Below are positions 19,101-27,637 of a DNA stretch of 64,000 bases, piece by piece. The number at the start of each line of letters is the position of its first letter. The first letter of the stretch is position 1. Made by a program: the position numbers and the translations under genes. The notes under the pieces were generated by a model. The model was given only the letters and a program-made list of their open reading frames with translations, was not told the origin of the DNA and did no database searches. Source of the DNA: Flavimarina sp. Hel_I_48 (lineage in GTDB: Bacteria > Bacteroidota > Bacteroidia > Flavobacteriales > Flavobacteriaceae); the NCBI RefSeq assembly GCF_000733945.1, contig NZ_JPOL01000003.1, positions 1 through 64,000 of the forward strand. Direction: 5' to 3'.

Positions 19101-19663
19101 TCTAACCTTCGGAATAAAATAGGATGGCACCACGCAGGGTTTGCACCGGTAATCAGAAAACAATCGGCAAGCTCAATATCAGCATATGCGATGGGAACGG
19201 AGTCTTCTCCAAATGTTTTTTTATAGCCTACCACAGCACTGCTCATGCATAGGCGCGAATTCGTATCTATATTATTTGTTCCTAAAAATCCTTTGACCAG
19301 TTTATTGGCAATGTAATATTCTTCCGTAAGGCACTGCCCAGAGACATAAAAACCCACACTATCAGGACCATGTTTTCTTATGATACTTTTAAAAACCTGT
19401 GCTGCACGGTCTAGGGCGGTATCCCAACTTACCTGTTCCAGTGGGTGGGACTTACTCCATCGCATTTGTGGGTGCAGGAGCCTGTCTGAAGTGTCGTTTA
19501 CCACATAATGCAAATTCATCCCTTTAGAACAAAGCATGCCCCGGTTGACAGGATGGTCAGGATCTCCGGATACTGTAACTTTCTCATCAGCACCTTTGTG
19601 TACCAGAATACCACATCCCACACCGCAATAAGAGCAGGTAGTTTTAATGGGTTTATCGGTCAT
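16142..19663 (-). CDS. nasA: assimilatory nitrate reductase fused to NADH:FAD reductase and BFD domain
   Basis: A 1173-residue fusion that reduces nitrate to nitrite in the cytoplasm. Residues 1-690 form the catalytic molybdopterin oxidoreductase: a 4Fe-4S site C10-x2-C13-x3-C17 and C45, and the dinucleotide-binding FILTTGRVRDQWHTMT block (about 580-595). From about residue 705 a pyridine-nucleotide/FAD reductase follows (IIIIGSGAAAFRF; second Rossmann motif VIIVGGGLLGLELA near 850), and from about 1120 a BFD-type 2Fe-2S domain (CSCS ... GLGCGSC). In Klebsiella the catalytic and reductase parts are separate NasA and NasC; here they are one chain, so NADH can drive it directly. The active form needs bis-MGD. 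It follows narK by 126 bases. Confidence 0.93.
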   Translation of the reverse strand: MTDKPIKTTCSYCGVGCGILVHKGADEKVTVSGDPDHPVNRGMLCSKGMNLHYVVNDTSDRLLHPQMRWSKSHPLEQVSWDTALDRAAQVFKSIIRKHGPDSVGFYVSGQCLTEEYYIANKLVKGFLGTNNIDTNSRLCMSSAVVGYKKTFGEDSVPIAYADIELADCFLITGANPAWCHPILFRRLEQHKEKNPDVKVIVIDPRRTDSALAADLHLQLIPGTDIILCNAIARRIMERGLLDKDFINKHTEGFASYKAQINQTSLKEASKLCGVPASDIKKAADLIGLSKGFMSMWAMGLNQSVIGTDKNFALLNLSLITGQVGKPGAGPFSLTGQPNAMGGREVGGMANLLAVHKNLMNPEHRKEVALFWGVQEISSKPGYSATEMFQELESGKLKAVWIICTNPAVSLPDLSRVEKALKNAKFVVVQDISNKSDTLAFADLVLPAAGWLEKEGTMTNSERRIAYLPKVVPAPGEARPDVEILCDFAQRMGYNAFNYYNTEEIYQEYCAMTKGTKIDISFLNYDRLKTEGTFQWPVNEYRHPGTPRLFEDKKFYTPSQKAIFNTPYTITNCSTMPSKAYPFILTTGRVRDQWHTMTKTGKVSRLNTHYPKPVLEINPADALPLNIKEGTVVEVLSANGAVRVQANLTENVRPGVVFMPMHWGKKLGQDLNRANNLTQNMVDPQSKEPDFKFTAVEVKEYQKEKEKIIIIGSGAAAFRFVENYRESNKIDEIIVFSKEQNPFYNRVLLPEYITEELTWEQLLKTKKDRLKTLNITVHASNSITEIARASKTVKDCKGTTYTYDKLIIATGSRAFVPPDAHLELPGRFTMRDKEDADRFKTYLEKTEIPIEKRRVIIVGGGLLGLELAAALRHQRVKITIIQRSSHLMERQLDKLASRMLAKDVQERGIQIYFDNEVSTVFDTDESGILEVTLKSGKVLEANAIVYAIGTRPNIEIARTAGLKMGRAVKVNEFLQTSDPDIFALGEIAEFRNQTFGITAAAEEQAAILAGYLSGDISTSYNGSVLMNILKFDDLDLCSIGNIEVPKDNLSYEEVIFMDVAKRYYKKCIIKDDLLVGAVLIGDKQEFAEFKNLIESKIELAEKRDQLLRGASKQQPLKGKLVCSCSQVGTGNIEEAIAEGCVDFTNLCNQTGAGLGCGSCKTEVRDILMQNLEVV

Positions 19664-19789
19664 AATAATGAAATTTTGAATACTAATTTTATGTTTTTTG
19701 AATAGAATTCAAAGATTTAACTGTCGATTTGCCAAAACATTAGAAAATCTGGTTAAAAACAGCAAAAAAAGGATATTAAAAGCCCTTTT

Positions 19790-21217
19790 TTAAGCATTTA
19801 GAGGTTGCAAACCTTCGGTGGAAATGGTTTCAGTATCTTCCATGGCATTTTTTTCATCCTCAGTTGAAAAACGAATGGCCAAAGCAAAAACTCCTGTTAC
19901 AAATACAGAAATGCCCAGTATAAAATATCCACTCGATACGGCGAGCGCCGCGGCTTCAGATTGCGCCATTCTTGCCACCTGCTCATCCATTCCTGCATGA
20001 GTGGACAGTGCAGCCTGTTCTGCGGCAGCCGACTTCGATTTTAAGAGCATTGCAGCGAGAAATGCCCCTACGTTACCACCAGCACCCACAATACCAGATA
20101 TAGAACCAATGGCTTTTTTATTTATAAAAGGGACCACCGAAAATGTTGCACCTTCTGCCATTTGTACCGAAAGGCTAAAACCAATAAGAAATAAAATCCC
20201 TGCTACCAGACTGGTAATCATAGAGAATGTCATGAGCATAACCCCTTCTATGGAAAGAATGACCACTAGAAATAGTACGCGACCGCGAAGTCCTTTTAAC
20301 TTTCCGAATTTGTCACCAAAATAGCCCCCCAGCGTACGCGCAAATAGATTCATAAGCGCAAAGGAAAGCACAATATTACCTGCCGTAATGCGGCTTAAAC
20401 TAAATGTATTCTGAAGATAATCGTCCATCGTACCGTAAACGGTAAGCTCCATACCAAAACAAGCCGCATAGACTACAAAAAGAATCCACACCCGGTAATC
20501 TTTTAGCGCTTCCAGAAAGCCCACTTCATCCTTTTTCTTGCCTTTTACAGTCTTGCCCGCTTCTTTGAGTTCCTTAAAATTTCCTTCTGGGGTATCTTGT
20601 GTAAAGTAATAGTATACTATTCCCATAAGAAAGCAGGCAATACCAGCGATTATGAGAGAATATCTCCAGGCATTCATCTCGGCAACCCCCATCCCTATAA
20701 CAGCGGCTGCTATTAAAGGCATTCCGAGACGGTTTGCACCACCTCCTAGATTTCCCCAGCCCGCAGAGGTTGCATTAGCGGTACCTACGATTGTAGATGA
20801 GAACATAAGTGAGGTGTGTACTTGTGTAATAACAAAGCTTGCGCCTATAAAACCAATAAATAGCCTGCATATTAAAAACTGTAGCGGTGTTTGAACCAGG
20901 CCACAAAGGATCACTGGTATGGCCCCTAGGATGAGCAACCAGGTATAGCATAGTCTCGGACCATACATATCGCATAGTTTACCTATGATCAACCTTGCGA
21001 ATACGGTACCTGATACCGCCAGTATAACCGAGTTCCATTTTTGCGAGGGTGATAATCCTAAATCACGAACTACATCTGGCATAAAGGGCACCACGCCAAA
21101 CCAAGCAAAAAAACATAAAAAGAACGCAAAAGAGGTGATCCAAAACGTTCTCATGGGAACGCTGGTAAAATCTTTCAAATTGAGGCGGTTAGCCTTCTTA
21201 GATGTAATTGTTTTCAT
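19790..21217 (-). CDS. narK: NarK-type nitrate/nitrite transporter (MFS)
   Basis: A 475-residue membrane protein with about twelve helices of the major facilitator superfamily. Both nitrate signature motifs are present: AGWGNLGGGANRLG (about residues 165-178) and GIVGAGGNVGAF (about 385-396). It imports nitrate, perhaps also exchanging nitrite. The start is the ATG at 21217 (MKTITSKKANR); the frame stays open to a TTG at 21235, but that codon lies within the promoter region. It leads the operon narK-nasA-rubredoxin fusion and is preceded by a TATATTTG element and the AAGTA-N4-TACTT dyad. The loop with KKKDEVGF between helices 6 and 7 is cytoplasmic. Confidence 0.95.
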   Translation of the reverse strand: MKTITSKKANRLNLKDFTSVPMRTFWITSFAFFLCFFAWFGVVPFMPDVVRDLGLSPSQKWNSVILAVSGTVFARLIIGKLCDMYGPRLCYTWLLILGAIPVILCGLVQTPLQFLICRLFIGFIGASFVITQVHTSLMFSSTIVGTANATSAGWGNLGGGANRLGMPLIAAAVIGMGVAEMNAWRYSLIIAGIACFLMGIVYYYFTQDTPEGNFKELKEAGKTVKGKKKDEVGFLEALKDYRVWILFVVYAACFGMELTVYGTMDDYLQNTFSLSRITAGNIVLSFALMNLFARTLGGYFGDKFGKLKGLRGRVLFLVVILSIEGVMLMTFSMITSLVAGILFLIGFSLSVQMAEGATFSVVPFINKKAIGSISGIVGAGGNVGAFLAAMLLKSKSAAAEQAALSTHAGMDEQVARMAQSEAAALAVSSGYFILGISVFVTGVFALAIRFSTEDEKNAMEDTETISTEGLQPLNA

Positions 21218-21236
21218 AGTTAAGTGTTTATACAAA

Positions 21237-21244
21237 CAAATATA
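21237..21244 (-). promoter_or_regulatory. -7 promoter element of narK
   Basis: The minus strand reads TATATTTG, exactly TAnnTTTG, 20 bases ahead of the ATG. Its first base is also the last base of the AAGTA-N4-TACTT dyad, an arrangement repeated at nirB. Confidence 0.6.
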
Positions 21245-21257
21245 AGTACAAATACTT
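21244..21257. promoter_or_regulatory. AAGTA-N4-TACTT dyad upstream of narK
   Basis: The sequence is AAGTA-CAAA-TACTT with flanking T and A extending the symmetry. The centre lies 33.5 bases upstream of the narK ATG; the nirB copy lies 32.5 bases upstream of its ATG. The site would regulate the narK-nasA operon. Confidence 0.72.
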
Positions 21258-21564
21258 AATTTTATCTAAGTAGTAGGTAGTTTTAAGGATATTAAAAATT
21301 GGGAGCAATAAATCTTACACATCAATAATATAACATTGAAAAGAACCTTGTTTTTTCCAAAAATCAATAATAGAATGGAAGCTGCTTTCTGAAAGTAAAG
21401 AAAATTTTTGAAGGTTAGTTACGTATATTCAACCAAATAACTCCCGTTTGGATTGCGGTATGCCAATTAAAAAAAGTGAACTTTTAATGATGAAGTATAT
21501 TCTATAAAAAAGAAATAGCCATGCATAGTATCAATAATGGGCAGAACTATACACCACAATATCC
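21258..21564. other. 307-base region between narK promoter and response regulator stop
   Basis: No gene is seen. A TACGTA palindrome at 21420-21425 matches ones near cobA and nirB but such six-mers occur often by chance. No convincing terminator hairpin was found after the response regulator. Confidence 0.35.
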
Positions 21565-22230
21565 CTAGGCAACATTATACTTAGTTGCCTTATTGGCCAA
21601 TTCTATTAAATTTTTTACATCTAACTTTTTCATTAGATTGAAGCGGTGCACTTCTGCAGTGCGTTTACTTATAGACAGCTTATCGCCAATTTCTTTATTG
21701 CTTAGACCCTCAAGAACAAGTCCCAGGATTTGGTGTTCGCGTTTGGTTAGGCTGTATTCTTCCGTAATAGATTCTTGTGCAGGTTCTGGTTGGCCGGTGG
21801 TTTTCCCGTTGACGAAATTATTAATGATGATTGAAGAAAGTTCACCAGCAAAATATTTCTCTCCGGAAGCTATGGTTTGAAGCGCTTTTAAAAACTCTTC
21901 CTTACTGGATCCTTTGAGTAGATAACCATCTGCACCAGCCTGAATAGATTGTAAAACGTACTCCTCGCTATCGTGCATAGAAAGTACCAGGGTTTTGACG
22001 TCAGGGAAATCTTTTTTAACGGCATGCACTACCTCTATACCATTTAATTCTGGCATACGTATATCTACCACGAGCACATGGGGCTGGTGTTTAGCAATGA
22101 CCTCAAGAGCCTCCCTACCGTTAGAAGCTTCATCAAGAACGTGAATATCACGCTCATCTTCCAATAGCGCTTTAAGGCCATCGCGTACTAAAACATGATC
22201 ATCTGCTAATATTACCTGAAGTGTTTCCAT
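21565..22230 (-). CDS. NarL/LuxR-type response regulator of the nitrate cluster
   Basis: A 221-residue DNA-binding response regulator. The receiver domain (residues 3-120) has the acidic pair DD (10-11), the phospho-acceptor in VVDIRMPELNG (Asp56), and a conserved Lys in GYLLKGSSKEEF. The C-terminal LuxR-type helix-turn-helix reads LTKREHQILGLVLEGLSNKEIG and SKRTAEVHRFNLMKKLDV. I start it at METLQVILADDHV because an AAAGGA stretch precedes this ATG; an in-frame ATG at 22257 would add nine residues. It follows the sensor kinase gene and is its natural partner, so it probably controls nitrate genes; its binding site is not proven. Confidence 0.9.
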   Translation of the reverse strand: METLQVILADDHVLVRDGLKALLEDERDIHVLDEASNGREALEVIAKHQPHVLVVDIRMPELNGIEVVHAVKKDFPDVKTLVLSMHDSEEYVLQSIQAGADGYLLKGSSKEEFLKALQTIASGEKYFAGELSSIIINNFVNGKTTGQPEPAQESITEEYSLTKREHQILGLVLEGLSNKEIGDKLSISKRTAEVHRFNLMKKLDVKNLIELANKATKYNVA

Positions 22231-22289
22231 AGCTATAGTATCCTTTGTTAGTGGCATAAATCTGTTTTACCACATCTTTATTAAGACCA

Positions 22290-24101
22290 TTATTGGTCTA
22301 TAGGAATATTTAAGGTTATACGTGTACCTTTTTCAAGCTCCGAATTTACGAAAAGTCTGCCATTAATGTAATTGGTACGCTCCCGCATGAAGGTCATTCC
22401 CATACCGCCATCTCCGCGACGCTCCTTTTTTGTTTCTTCAGTTTCAAATCCTTTACCGTTATCATTAATGGATATACTCAGTAAGTTTGGACTATGCGCA
22501 ATCCGAACGAGAATATAATCTGAGGCTGCATATTTAATGGCGTTATTAATCGCTTCCTGAGTAATACGATACGCGTTGATTTCAATAAGCAGATCCAGGC
22601 GTTTATTAAAGTCCGTTTTGTTTTCGAGCTGTATGGCATTACCAGTGAGATTACTAAGTTCTTTGGCAAGTTTTGCCAGTGCGGGTACCAGACCGTGGTC
22701 TGTGAGTTCTGGCGGGGTGAGATTAAAGGTGGCCGTACGTATGCCCTTGATAATTTCAAGGGAAAGCATTTTGAGATTTTCTAATTTTTTCTCCGTTTTT
22801 TCTAAATCGCTGAGGTCTATGCTCTCCAGGTTGTATTTTAGACCCGTAAGCATTTGCCCTATACCATCATGTAGATCTTGTGCGATTCGTTTTTGTTCTT
22901 GTTCCTGATTTTCAATGAGCTGTCTGGAAATTGTCTTTTGATGAATGATACGCTCTTCAAAACGCGCTTTGGTAAGGCGTTCTATTTCTTCGTGCGCTTC
23001 CCTTCTTTTGGTTATATCCAGGAATATGATCAATAATTCACTTTTGTTGTTGCCACGCATAAATGGAAGCAGGGACATTTCAAGCCATAGATCCCTACCG
23101 CTGGGGGCGGTTGCTTTGAGTTCTCCCTGCCAGCCGGTCTTGCGGTGATCCTGTAGAATCTGCTCCAGCGCGCGTTGCTCTGCTACAACGGTAGAGATCA
23201 CCTCGCTCAATTTTTCTGTTCCGTTAAGGAAACTCAGGTTAAATAGTTTTTTGAATTTGTCCCCTGTGTGGAGTAAATTTCCATCAGTATCTACGCGTAC
23301 AAAGAGCAAAGTCTTATCCATAGCCTGGTTTAGCGCTGTAGACTCCCAAAGGAGTTTTTCTTTTGCTTCTGAGAGGGAATCAGCATCCAGGGCCATCTTC
23401 TTAGAACGTTTTTCTGCCGTAATTAGTTCTGCCATTACCTTTTTGACCATTTTTGCAGTGGGCCAAAAAATAAATATAAACTCAAGCAGCAGCAGTAGGA
23501 GGGTGATAATGACCAGCACAAGTTCCACAGACCGCAGTCGTTCAATTTTGGCTTCTGCTTCCTGATCGTATTGGTTCACGATATGATCCATCAAATCTAA
23601 AAACTGCCCTTCATAAGCTTCAATGTTGGTTAATGCTTTTTGAAGTTCAACGTTAGAAACTTCATTATCTATGGTATCCGCTACCAACACCTCAGCTGCT
23701 TTATAAATGGAATCAAAAATGGGATTGATTGTCTGATAGGAGGTTGCTATTTTTTTAGAATTCTTATCAGGAATATCCAGGGAATCGCTACCGCGCTGCA
23801 GTGCTAGGTGACTATCGCGCCATAGCTGCCGTGTGGCTTTGAGGGTGTCTTGAAGAATGGAACGGGATTCAGCATCTGTGCTATTTACTAACTGATACGC
23901 TTCTTTTGTAAGTTTCTGGCTCAGCATACGCTGTCGACCGGCAATATTTATAACTGTTGAATCTGTTGATTGTGCGTCCAGAAATTTACGTACCAGGGAC
24001 TGGCTTATAAGTACAGAAAGTGCAATAAGACTTAAGGCAATTATATATAAACGCCTGAGTTTTTTAAAGGTGCGCTGGTCTAAGCTTAACATATGTTCCA
24101 T
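22290..24101 (-). CDS. NarX-like nitrate-sensing histidine kinase
   Basis: A 603-residue membrane sensor kinase. Two transmembrane helices (about residues 18-35 and 192-212) frame a helical periplasmic domain of the PilJ/NarX type. Its start (INIAGRQRMLSQKLTKEAYQ, about 51-70) resembles the nitrate-binding P-box of NarX. Then come a coiled linker, a PAS domain (about 255-370), a HisKA_3 dimerisation domain with the phospho-histidine in AQDLHDGIGQML (near 410), and an ATPase domain with NDNGKGF and GDGGMGMTFMRER. The ATG directly follows the DUF4202 stop codon (TAAATG), so translation is coupled. It would report periplasmic nitrate or nitrite to the adjacent response regulator. Confidence 0.9.
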   Translation of the reverse strand: MEHMLSLDQRTFKKLRRLYIIALSLIALSVLISQSLVRKFLDAQSTDSTVINIAGRQRMLSQKLTKEAYQLVNSTDAESRSILQDTLKATRQLWRDSHLALQRGSDSLDIPDKNSKKIATSYQTINPIFDSIYKAAEVLVADTIDNEVSNVELQKALTNIEAYEGQFLDLMDHIVNQYDQEAEAKIERLRSVELVLVIITLLLLLLEFIFIFWPTAKMVKKVMAELITAEKRSKKMALDADSLSEAKEKLLWESTALNQAMDKTLLFVRVDTDGNLLHTGDKFKKLFNLSFLNGTEKLSEVISTVVAEQRALEQILQDHRKTGWQGELKATAPSGRDLWLEMSLLPFMRGNNKSELLIIFLDITKRREAHEEIERLTKARFEERIIHQKTISRQLIENQEQEQKRIAQDLHDGIGQMLTGLKYNLESIDLSDLEKTEKKLENLKMLSLEIIKGIRTATFNLTPPELTDHGLVPALAKLAKELSNLTGNAIQLENKTDFNKRLDLLIEINAYRITQEAINNAIKYAASDYILVRIAHSPNLLSISINDNGKGFETEETKKERRGDGGMGMTFMRERTNYINGRLFVNSELEKGTRITLNIPIDQ

Positions 24102-24677
24102 TTAAGCCAGGGCTTTGCCCACAAGATCTTTAGTCCTTTCGCTTAGTGGAAGTTTTAAAGCGCTGCGATGACCTTTAGGAGACATCTTTGACCATGTTTT
24201 CTGAATAATATCGATTATTTTTTCATCGGGGTGTTTTGAGGCGAAATGCTCAAAGTAATACTGAAGAAAAACAAGGCATATAACATCTTCGAGTATTTGT
24301 GATTCTTCTTCTTTCTTGATCATTTTTTTACGTATCAAAAACCTGACCCTTTCAATAGCCTCTTTTGAATAGTGCAGGCCTTCCAAAATACTTCCGGTTA
24401 GTTCTGCATGCATTTTTTTTAAATCTTCGCGCCATTTTAAATAACCTACCCGATCTTGAGGATAAGCATCCCGCGGACTCTTCCAGCGGCATATATGCTG
24501 TGCACGTGCAGCAATTTGCAGGGCCTCGCTTGCTTCGGGTTCAAAATGAAGCAGTTGTTGCGTCATGCGCTGGGAATATAATAATTCCTTTGGAACTTTA
24601 TTTCCATTGACTTCCTCGTGATTGGGGTCTTGCGCATTATGTGCATCTATAGCTTCTAGGGCTTCCTGTAGCGGCAT
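24102..24677 (-). CDS. DUF4202 family protein
   Basis: A 191-residue cytoplasmic protein of the DUF4202 family. The central part (LQIAARAQHICRWKSPRDAY, then KKMHAELTGSIL, residues about 56-105) has histidines and acidic residues arranged as in HD-type folds, though a full HD pair is not evident. Its function is unknown. DUF4202 genes are commonly found next to nitrate assimilation genes, and here it lies 14 bases after nirD and directly before the sensor kinase. A role in regulating or maturing the nitrite reductase is possible but unproven. Confidence 0.8.
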   Translation of the reverse strand: MPLQEALEAIDAHNAQDPNHEEVNGNKVPKELLYSQRMTQQLLHFEPEASEALQIAARAQHICRWKSPRDAYPQDRVGYLKWREDLKKMHAELTGSILEGLHYSKEAIERVRFLIRKKMIKKEEESQILEDVICLVFLQYYFEHFASKHPDEKIIDIIQKTWSKMSPKGHRSALKLPLSERTKDLVGKALA

Positions 24678-24691
24678 GGTATATAATTTTC

Positions 24692-25069
24692 TTATTCTGC
24701 AAAACCAATATACACCATATTATCCTCAATTTTTACGGGATAGACAGCGATTTTATAATCTTCGCCATTTAAATTGGAGCCATCTTCAAGGGAAAAGGTT
24801 TTTTTATGTAATGGGCAGGCAACCTTTGGGATGCTTTCCATATCACCTATCATACCGCGGGAAAGTACCATCTCCATTTTATGCGGACATAGATTCTGGC
24901 AGGCATACCAGCTAGATTTTAAGGTGAAGTTGAATACGGCTATTTGTTTGTTCTGGTGCTTTATACAGGCGCCCCCATTTTCGGGAAAATCGTTAATGTT
25001 GCCTACTTTGACCCATGTTGCGGCTTCACTGGGCCGCACAGTATTGTAGTTATTGAGCAGTTCTTCCAT
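24692..25069 (-). CDS. nirD: nitrite reductase small subunit, Rieske type
   Basis: A 125-residue partner of NirB in NADH-dependent nitrite reduction. It has a Rieske-like fold and retains the full 2Fe-2S ligand set: C-P-H in NLCPHKME (about residues 61-68) and C-P-L-H in VACPLHKKTF (about 83-92). Some NirD proteins have lost these ligands, so this one likely carries an iron-sulfur cluster. It is 37 bases downstream of nirB in the same operon. Confidence 0.93.
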   Translation of the reverse strand: MEELLNNYNTVRPSEAATWVKVGNINDFPENGGACIKHQNKQIAVFNFTLKSSWYACQNLCPHKMEMVLSRGMIGDMESIPKVACPLHKKTFSLEDGSNLNGEDYKIAVYPVKIEDNMVYIGFAE

Positions 25070-25106
25070 AATCAGGATAGGATTTTAAGTTTGGTGGTTG
25101 AGGTTA

Positions 25107-27611
25107 TTACCATTTTTTTGGCATTTTTTGATCTCTTAGGGAAACAAATTCAACGTTGTCATCGGTATCGTCAGAATTTACAAAATGCTTAAATCTGGAC
25201 ATCATCGCAGGATCTTCAATGGCTTGTTTCCATTCACATTCATACTTATTGACCAACTGTTGCATCTCGTGTTCTAGATCTTCCGCAATTCCCAGACTGT
25301 CTTCTAGGACCACTTTCTTGAGATATTCAATACCACCATCCAGTTTTTCCAACCAGGGCGCGGTACGCATCAAGGGCGCCGCTGTACGGATGTAAAACAT
25401 TAAGAAACGGTCCAAATACTTAACACAAGTCTCGTCATCTAATTGTTCTGCCAGTAGAATAGCATGTCTGGGCGTTACGCCACCATTACCGCATACATAA
25501 AGATTCCACCCCCCATCTACTGCAATAAGACCAAAATCTTTACCCCGTGCTTCTGCACATTCCCGAATACATCCGGAGACTCCGCCTTTAAGTTTATGGG
25601 GCGAGCGCAAGCCCCTGTACCGGTTTTCTATCTCTATCGCAAAGCTTACCGACTCGTGCATCCCGTAGCGGCACCAGGTAGAGCCTACACAGCTTTTTAC
25701 GGTACGCAAGGATTTACCGTACGCATGGCCGCTCTCAAAGCCAACGGCTATAAGTTCTTTCCAGATAAGGGGCAGCTCGTGAAGATGGGCACCAAAAAGA
25801 TCGATTCGCTGTCCGCCAGTGATTTTAGTATAGAGATCGTACTTTTTTGCCAACTGCCCCAAGACGATAAGTTTATCTGGCGTGATCTCGCCGCCGGGTA
25901 CCCTGGGCACAATAGAATAGGTCCCATTACGCTGAATATTTGCTAGAAAACGGTCATTTGTATCTTGAATAACCGGTTGTTTATTGGCCGTTTCCATATA
26001 AATACTGGAAAATATGGAAGCTATTACCGGCTTGCAAATCTCGCAGCCACAACCTTTGCCCAACTGCGACAGGGCTTCTTCAAAATTTTGTAATTTCTTT
26101 ACTTTTACCAGATCGTACAGCTCCTGCCGACTGTATTCAAAATGTTCACAAATTGTGTCTTTTATTTCTTTTCCTAAGGATTTTAAGGTTTCATTGACCA
26201 GATCTACCACCATGGGCTTGCAACCGCCACAGCCAGTGGTAGCTTTAGTATTCAATATAATGGATTTTAAATCCAAACAACTTCCATTTTCAAGGCTGGT
26301 GCAGATTGCGCCTTTTGAAACACTTTCACAAGAGCAGATCTGCGCTGTATCAGGTAGGTCGAGCACGCTACCAAGAATGCTCTCCCCGCCACGGGATCCC
26401 AGGATAAGATCTTCGGGATTCTCTGGAAGTTTCATTGCATTATAATAGATCTGGAACAAGCTGTTGTAGGCAGAAGAATCACCCACTAGTATACCACCAA
26501 ACAAGCGTGTACCATCTTTTGCGACGTTGATGCGCTTGTAGATTCCGCTATGTTTATTCACATATGTGATGGCAACGACTTCTTTATTTTCAATAAACGG
26601 GTCACCAAAACTTGCTACTTCGGTACCTATAAGTTTTAATTGGGTTGACATATCTATAGAAGCGGCCATGGTCTTTTGTCCCCCTGTAATCTGCGCTACT
26701 GCCACGTCTGCCATCTCATAACCAGGCGCAACCAGTCCATAAATACCTTCATTATACAAGGCTACTTCGCCTATTGCATAAATACCTTCCTGTGTGGTCT
26801 GCATTTTTTCATTAACATAAATACCACCTCGCGGACCTACTTGCAAACCACATACTCTTGCCAATTCGTCCCTCGGGCGTATTCCTGCGGAAATAATAAG
26901 CATATCCGCATTCAGGTGGGTATCATCTGAAAAGTCCATACGCTGTATTGCATCGTCACCACTAATTTCTTTGGTAGCTTTGTTTAAGTGAATCCCTATC
27001 CCCAGAGCTTCTATTTTAGATTGCAGCATATCGCTCGCCGCCTGATCCAGTTGACGCGGCATTAGGCGGTCTGCAAATTCTACCACATGGGCATCCATAC
27101 CTAGCTCTTTTGCTGCGTTTGCAGCTTCTAAACCTAATAAGCCGCCGCCCAGGACTACTGCGTTCTTTTTACCTTTTGTTTTGAGCTTACCCGCGTAGGC
27201 CTTCATAGCATCGAGGTCTTCTAAGGTTCGGTAGACAAAAACACCTTCCTTGTCAGCGCCTTTAATGGGTGGCACGAAAGGGGAGGAGCCCGTTGCAAGA
27301 ATCAAATAGTCATAGGTCAGTTCATTTTCTTTATGGGTACGTATTTTTTTGGCTTCGACATCAATAGCGGTTACCAGTTCAGAAGTACGTAGGCTAATGC
27401 CATGGTCTGCATACCAGTTTAAGGGAGCAAGAAGCAGCTCATCAGCAGATTTCTCTGAAAAATATGCACTTAGGTGAACCCGATCATAAGCAGGTCTTGG
27501 TTCCTCACCAAATACCGTAATTTCAAAGGCTTCAAAATCAACGTGTGCAGCGAGTTTCTCACAGAATTTAAAACCCACCATACCATTTCCTATAACAATG
27601 ACTTTTTTCAT
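25107..27611 (-). CDS. nirB: assimilatory nitrite reductase, large subunit
   Basis: An 834-residue cytoplasmic enzyme that reduces nitrite to ammonium with NADH. Domains in order are an FAD/NAD reductase (residues 1-400; VIVIGNGMVGFKF and VVLGGGLLGLEAA), a BFD 2Fe-2S domain (C426, C428, C461, C464), a second short Cys-rich segment (C521, C523, C526), a ferredoxin-like half domain, and the sirohaem/4Fe-4S site C641-x5-C647 with C681-x3-C685. All ligands are intact. The promoter has the AAGTA-N4-TACTT dyad. Order of the operon is nirB-nirD-DUF4202-sensor kinase-response regulator. Sirohaem comes from CobA and later enzymes. Confidence 0.97.
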   Translation of the reverse strand: MKKVIVIGNGMVGFKFCEKLAAHVDFEAFEITVFGEEPRPAYDRVHLSAYFSEKSADELLLAPLNWYADHGISLRTSELVTAIDVEAKKIRTHKENELTYDYLILATGSSPFVPPIKGADKEGVFVYRTLEDLDAMKAYAGKLKTKGKKNAVVLGGGLLGLEAANAAKELGMDAHVVEFADRLMPRQLDQAASDMLQSKIEALGIGIHLNKATKEISGDDAIQRMDFSDDTHLNADMLIISAGIRPRDELARVCGLQVGPRGGIYVNEKMQTTQEGIYAIGEVALYNEGIYGLVAPGYEMADVAVAQITGGQKTMAASIDMSTQLKLIGTEVASFGDPFIENKEVVAITYVNKHSGIYKRINVAKDGTRLFGGILVGDSSAYNSLFQIYYNAMKLPENPEDLILGSRGGESILGSVLDLPDTAQICSCESVSKGAICTSLENGSCLDLKSIILNTKATTGCGGCKPMVVDLVNETLKSLGKEIKDTICEHFEYSRQELYDLVKVKKLQNFEEALSQLGKGCGCEICKPVIASIFSSIYMETANKQPVIQDTNDRFLANIQRNGTYSIVPRVPGGEITPDKLIVLGQLAKKYDLYTKITGGQRIDLFGAHLHELPLIWKELIAVGFESGHAYGKSLRTVKSCVGSTWCRYGMHESVSFAIEIENRYRGLRSPHKLKGGVSGCIRECAEARGKDFGLIAVDGGWNLYVCGNGGVTPRHAILLAEQLDDETCVKYLDRFLMFYIRTAAPLMRTAPWLEKLDGGIEYLKKVVLEDSLGIAEDLEHEMQQLVNKYECEWKQAIEDPAMMSRFKHFVNSDDTDDNVEFVSLRDQKMPKKW

Positions 27612-27629
27612 GACCTACGTATTTTGATT

Positions 27630-27637
27630 TAAATTTA
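27630..27637 (-). promoter_or_regulatory. putative -7 promoter element of nirB
   Basis: The minus strand reads TAAATTTA, seven of eight bases of TAnnTTTG. It sits in the same place relative to the dyad and the ATG as the exact TATATTTG of narK, which is the main reason to call it. Confidence 0.45.

Noticed and set aside
20001..20324. 107-codon plus-strand frame inside narK
   Set aside because: It is antisense to conserved narK coding sequence and its composition is that of a reverse-strand shadow.
21420..21425. TACGTA near narK as a third operator
   Set aside because: A six-base palindrome is expected many times in 64 kb; without a paired copy it has no weight.
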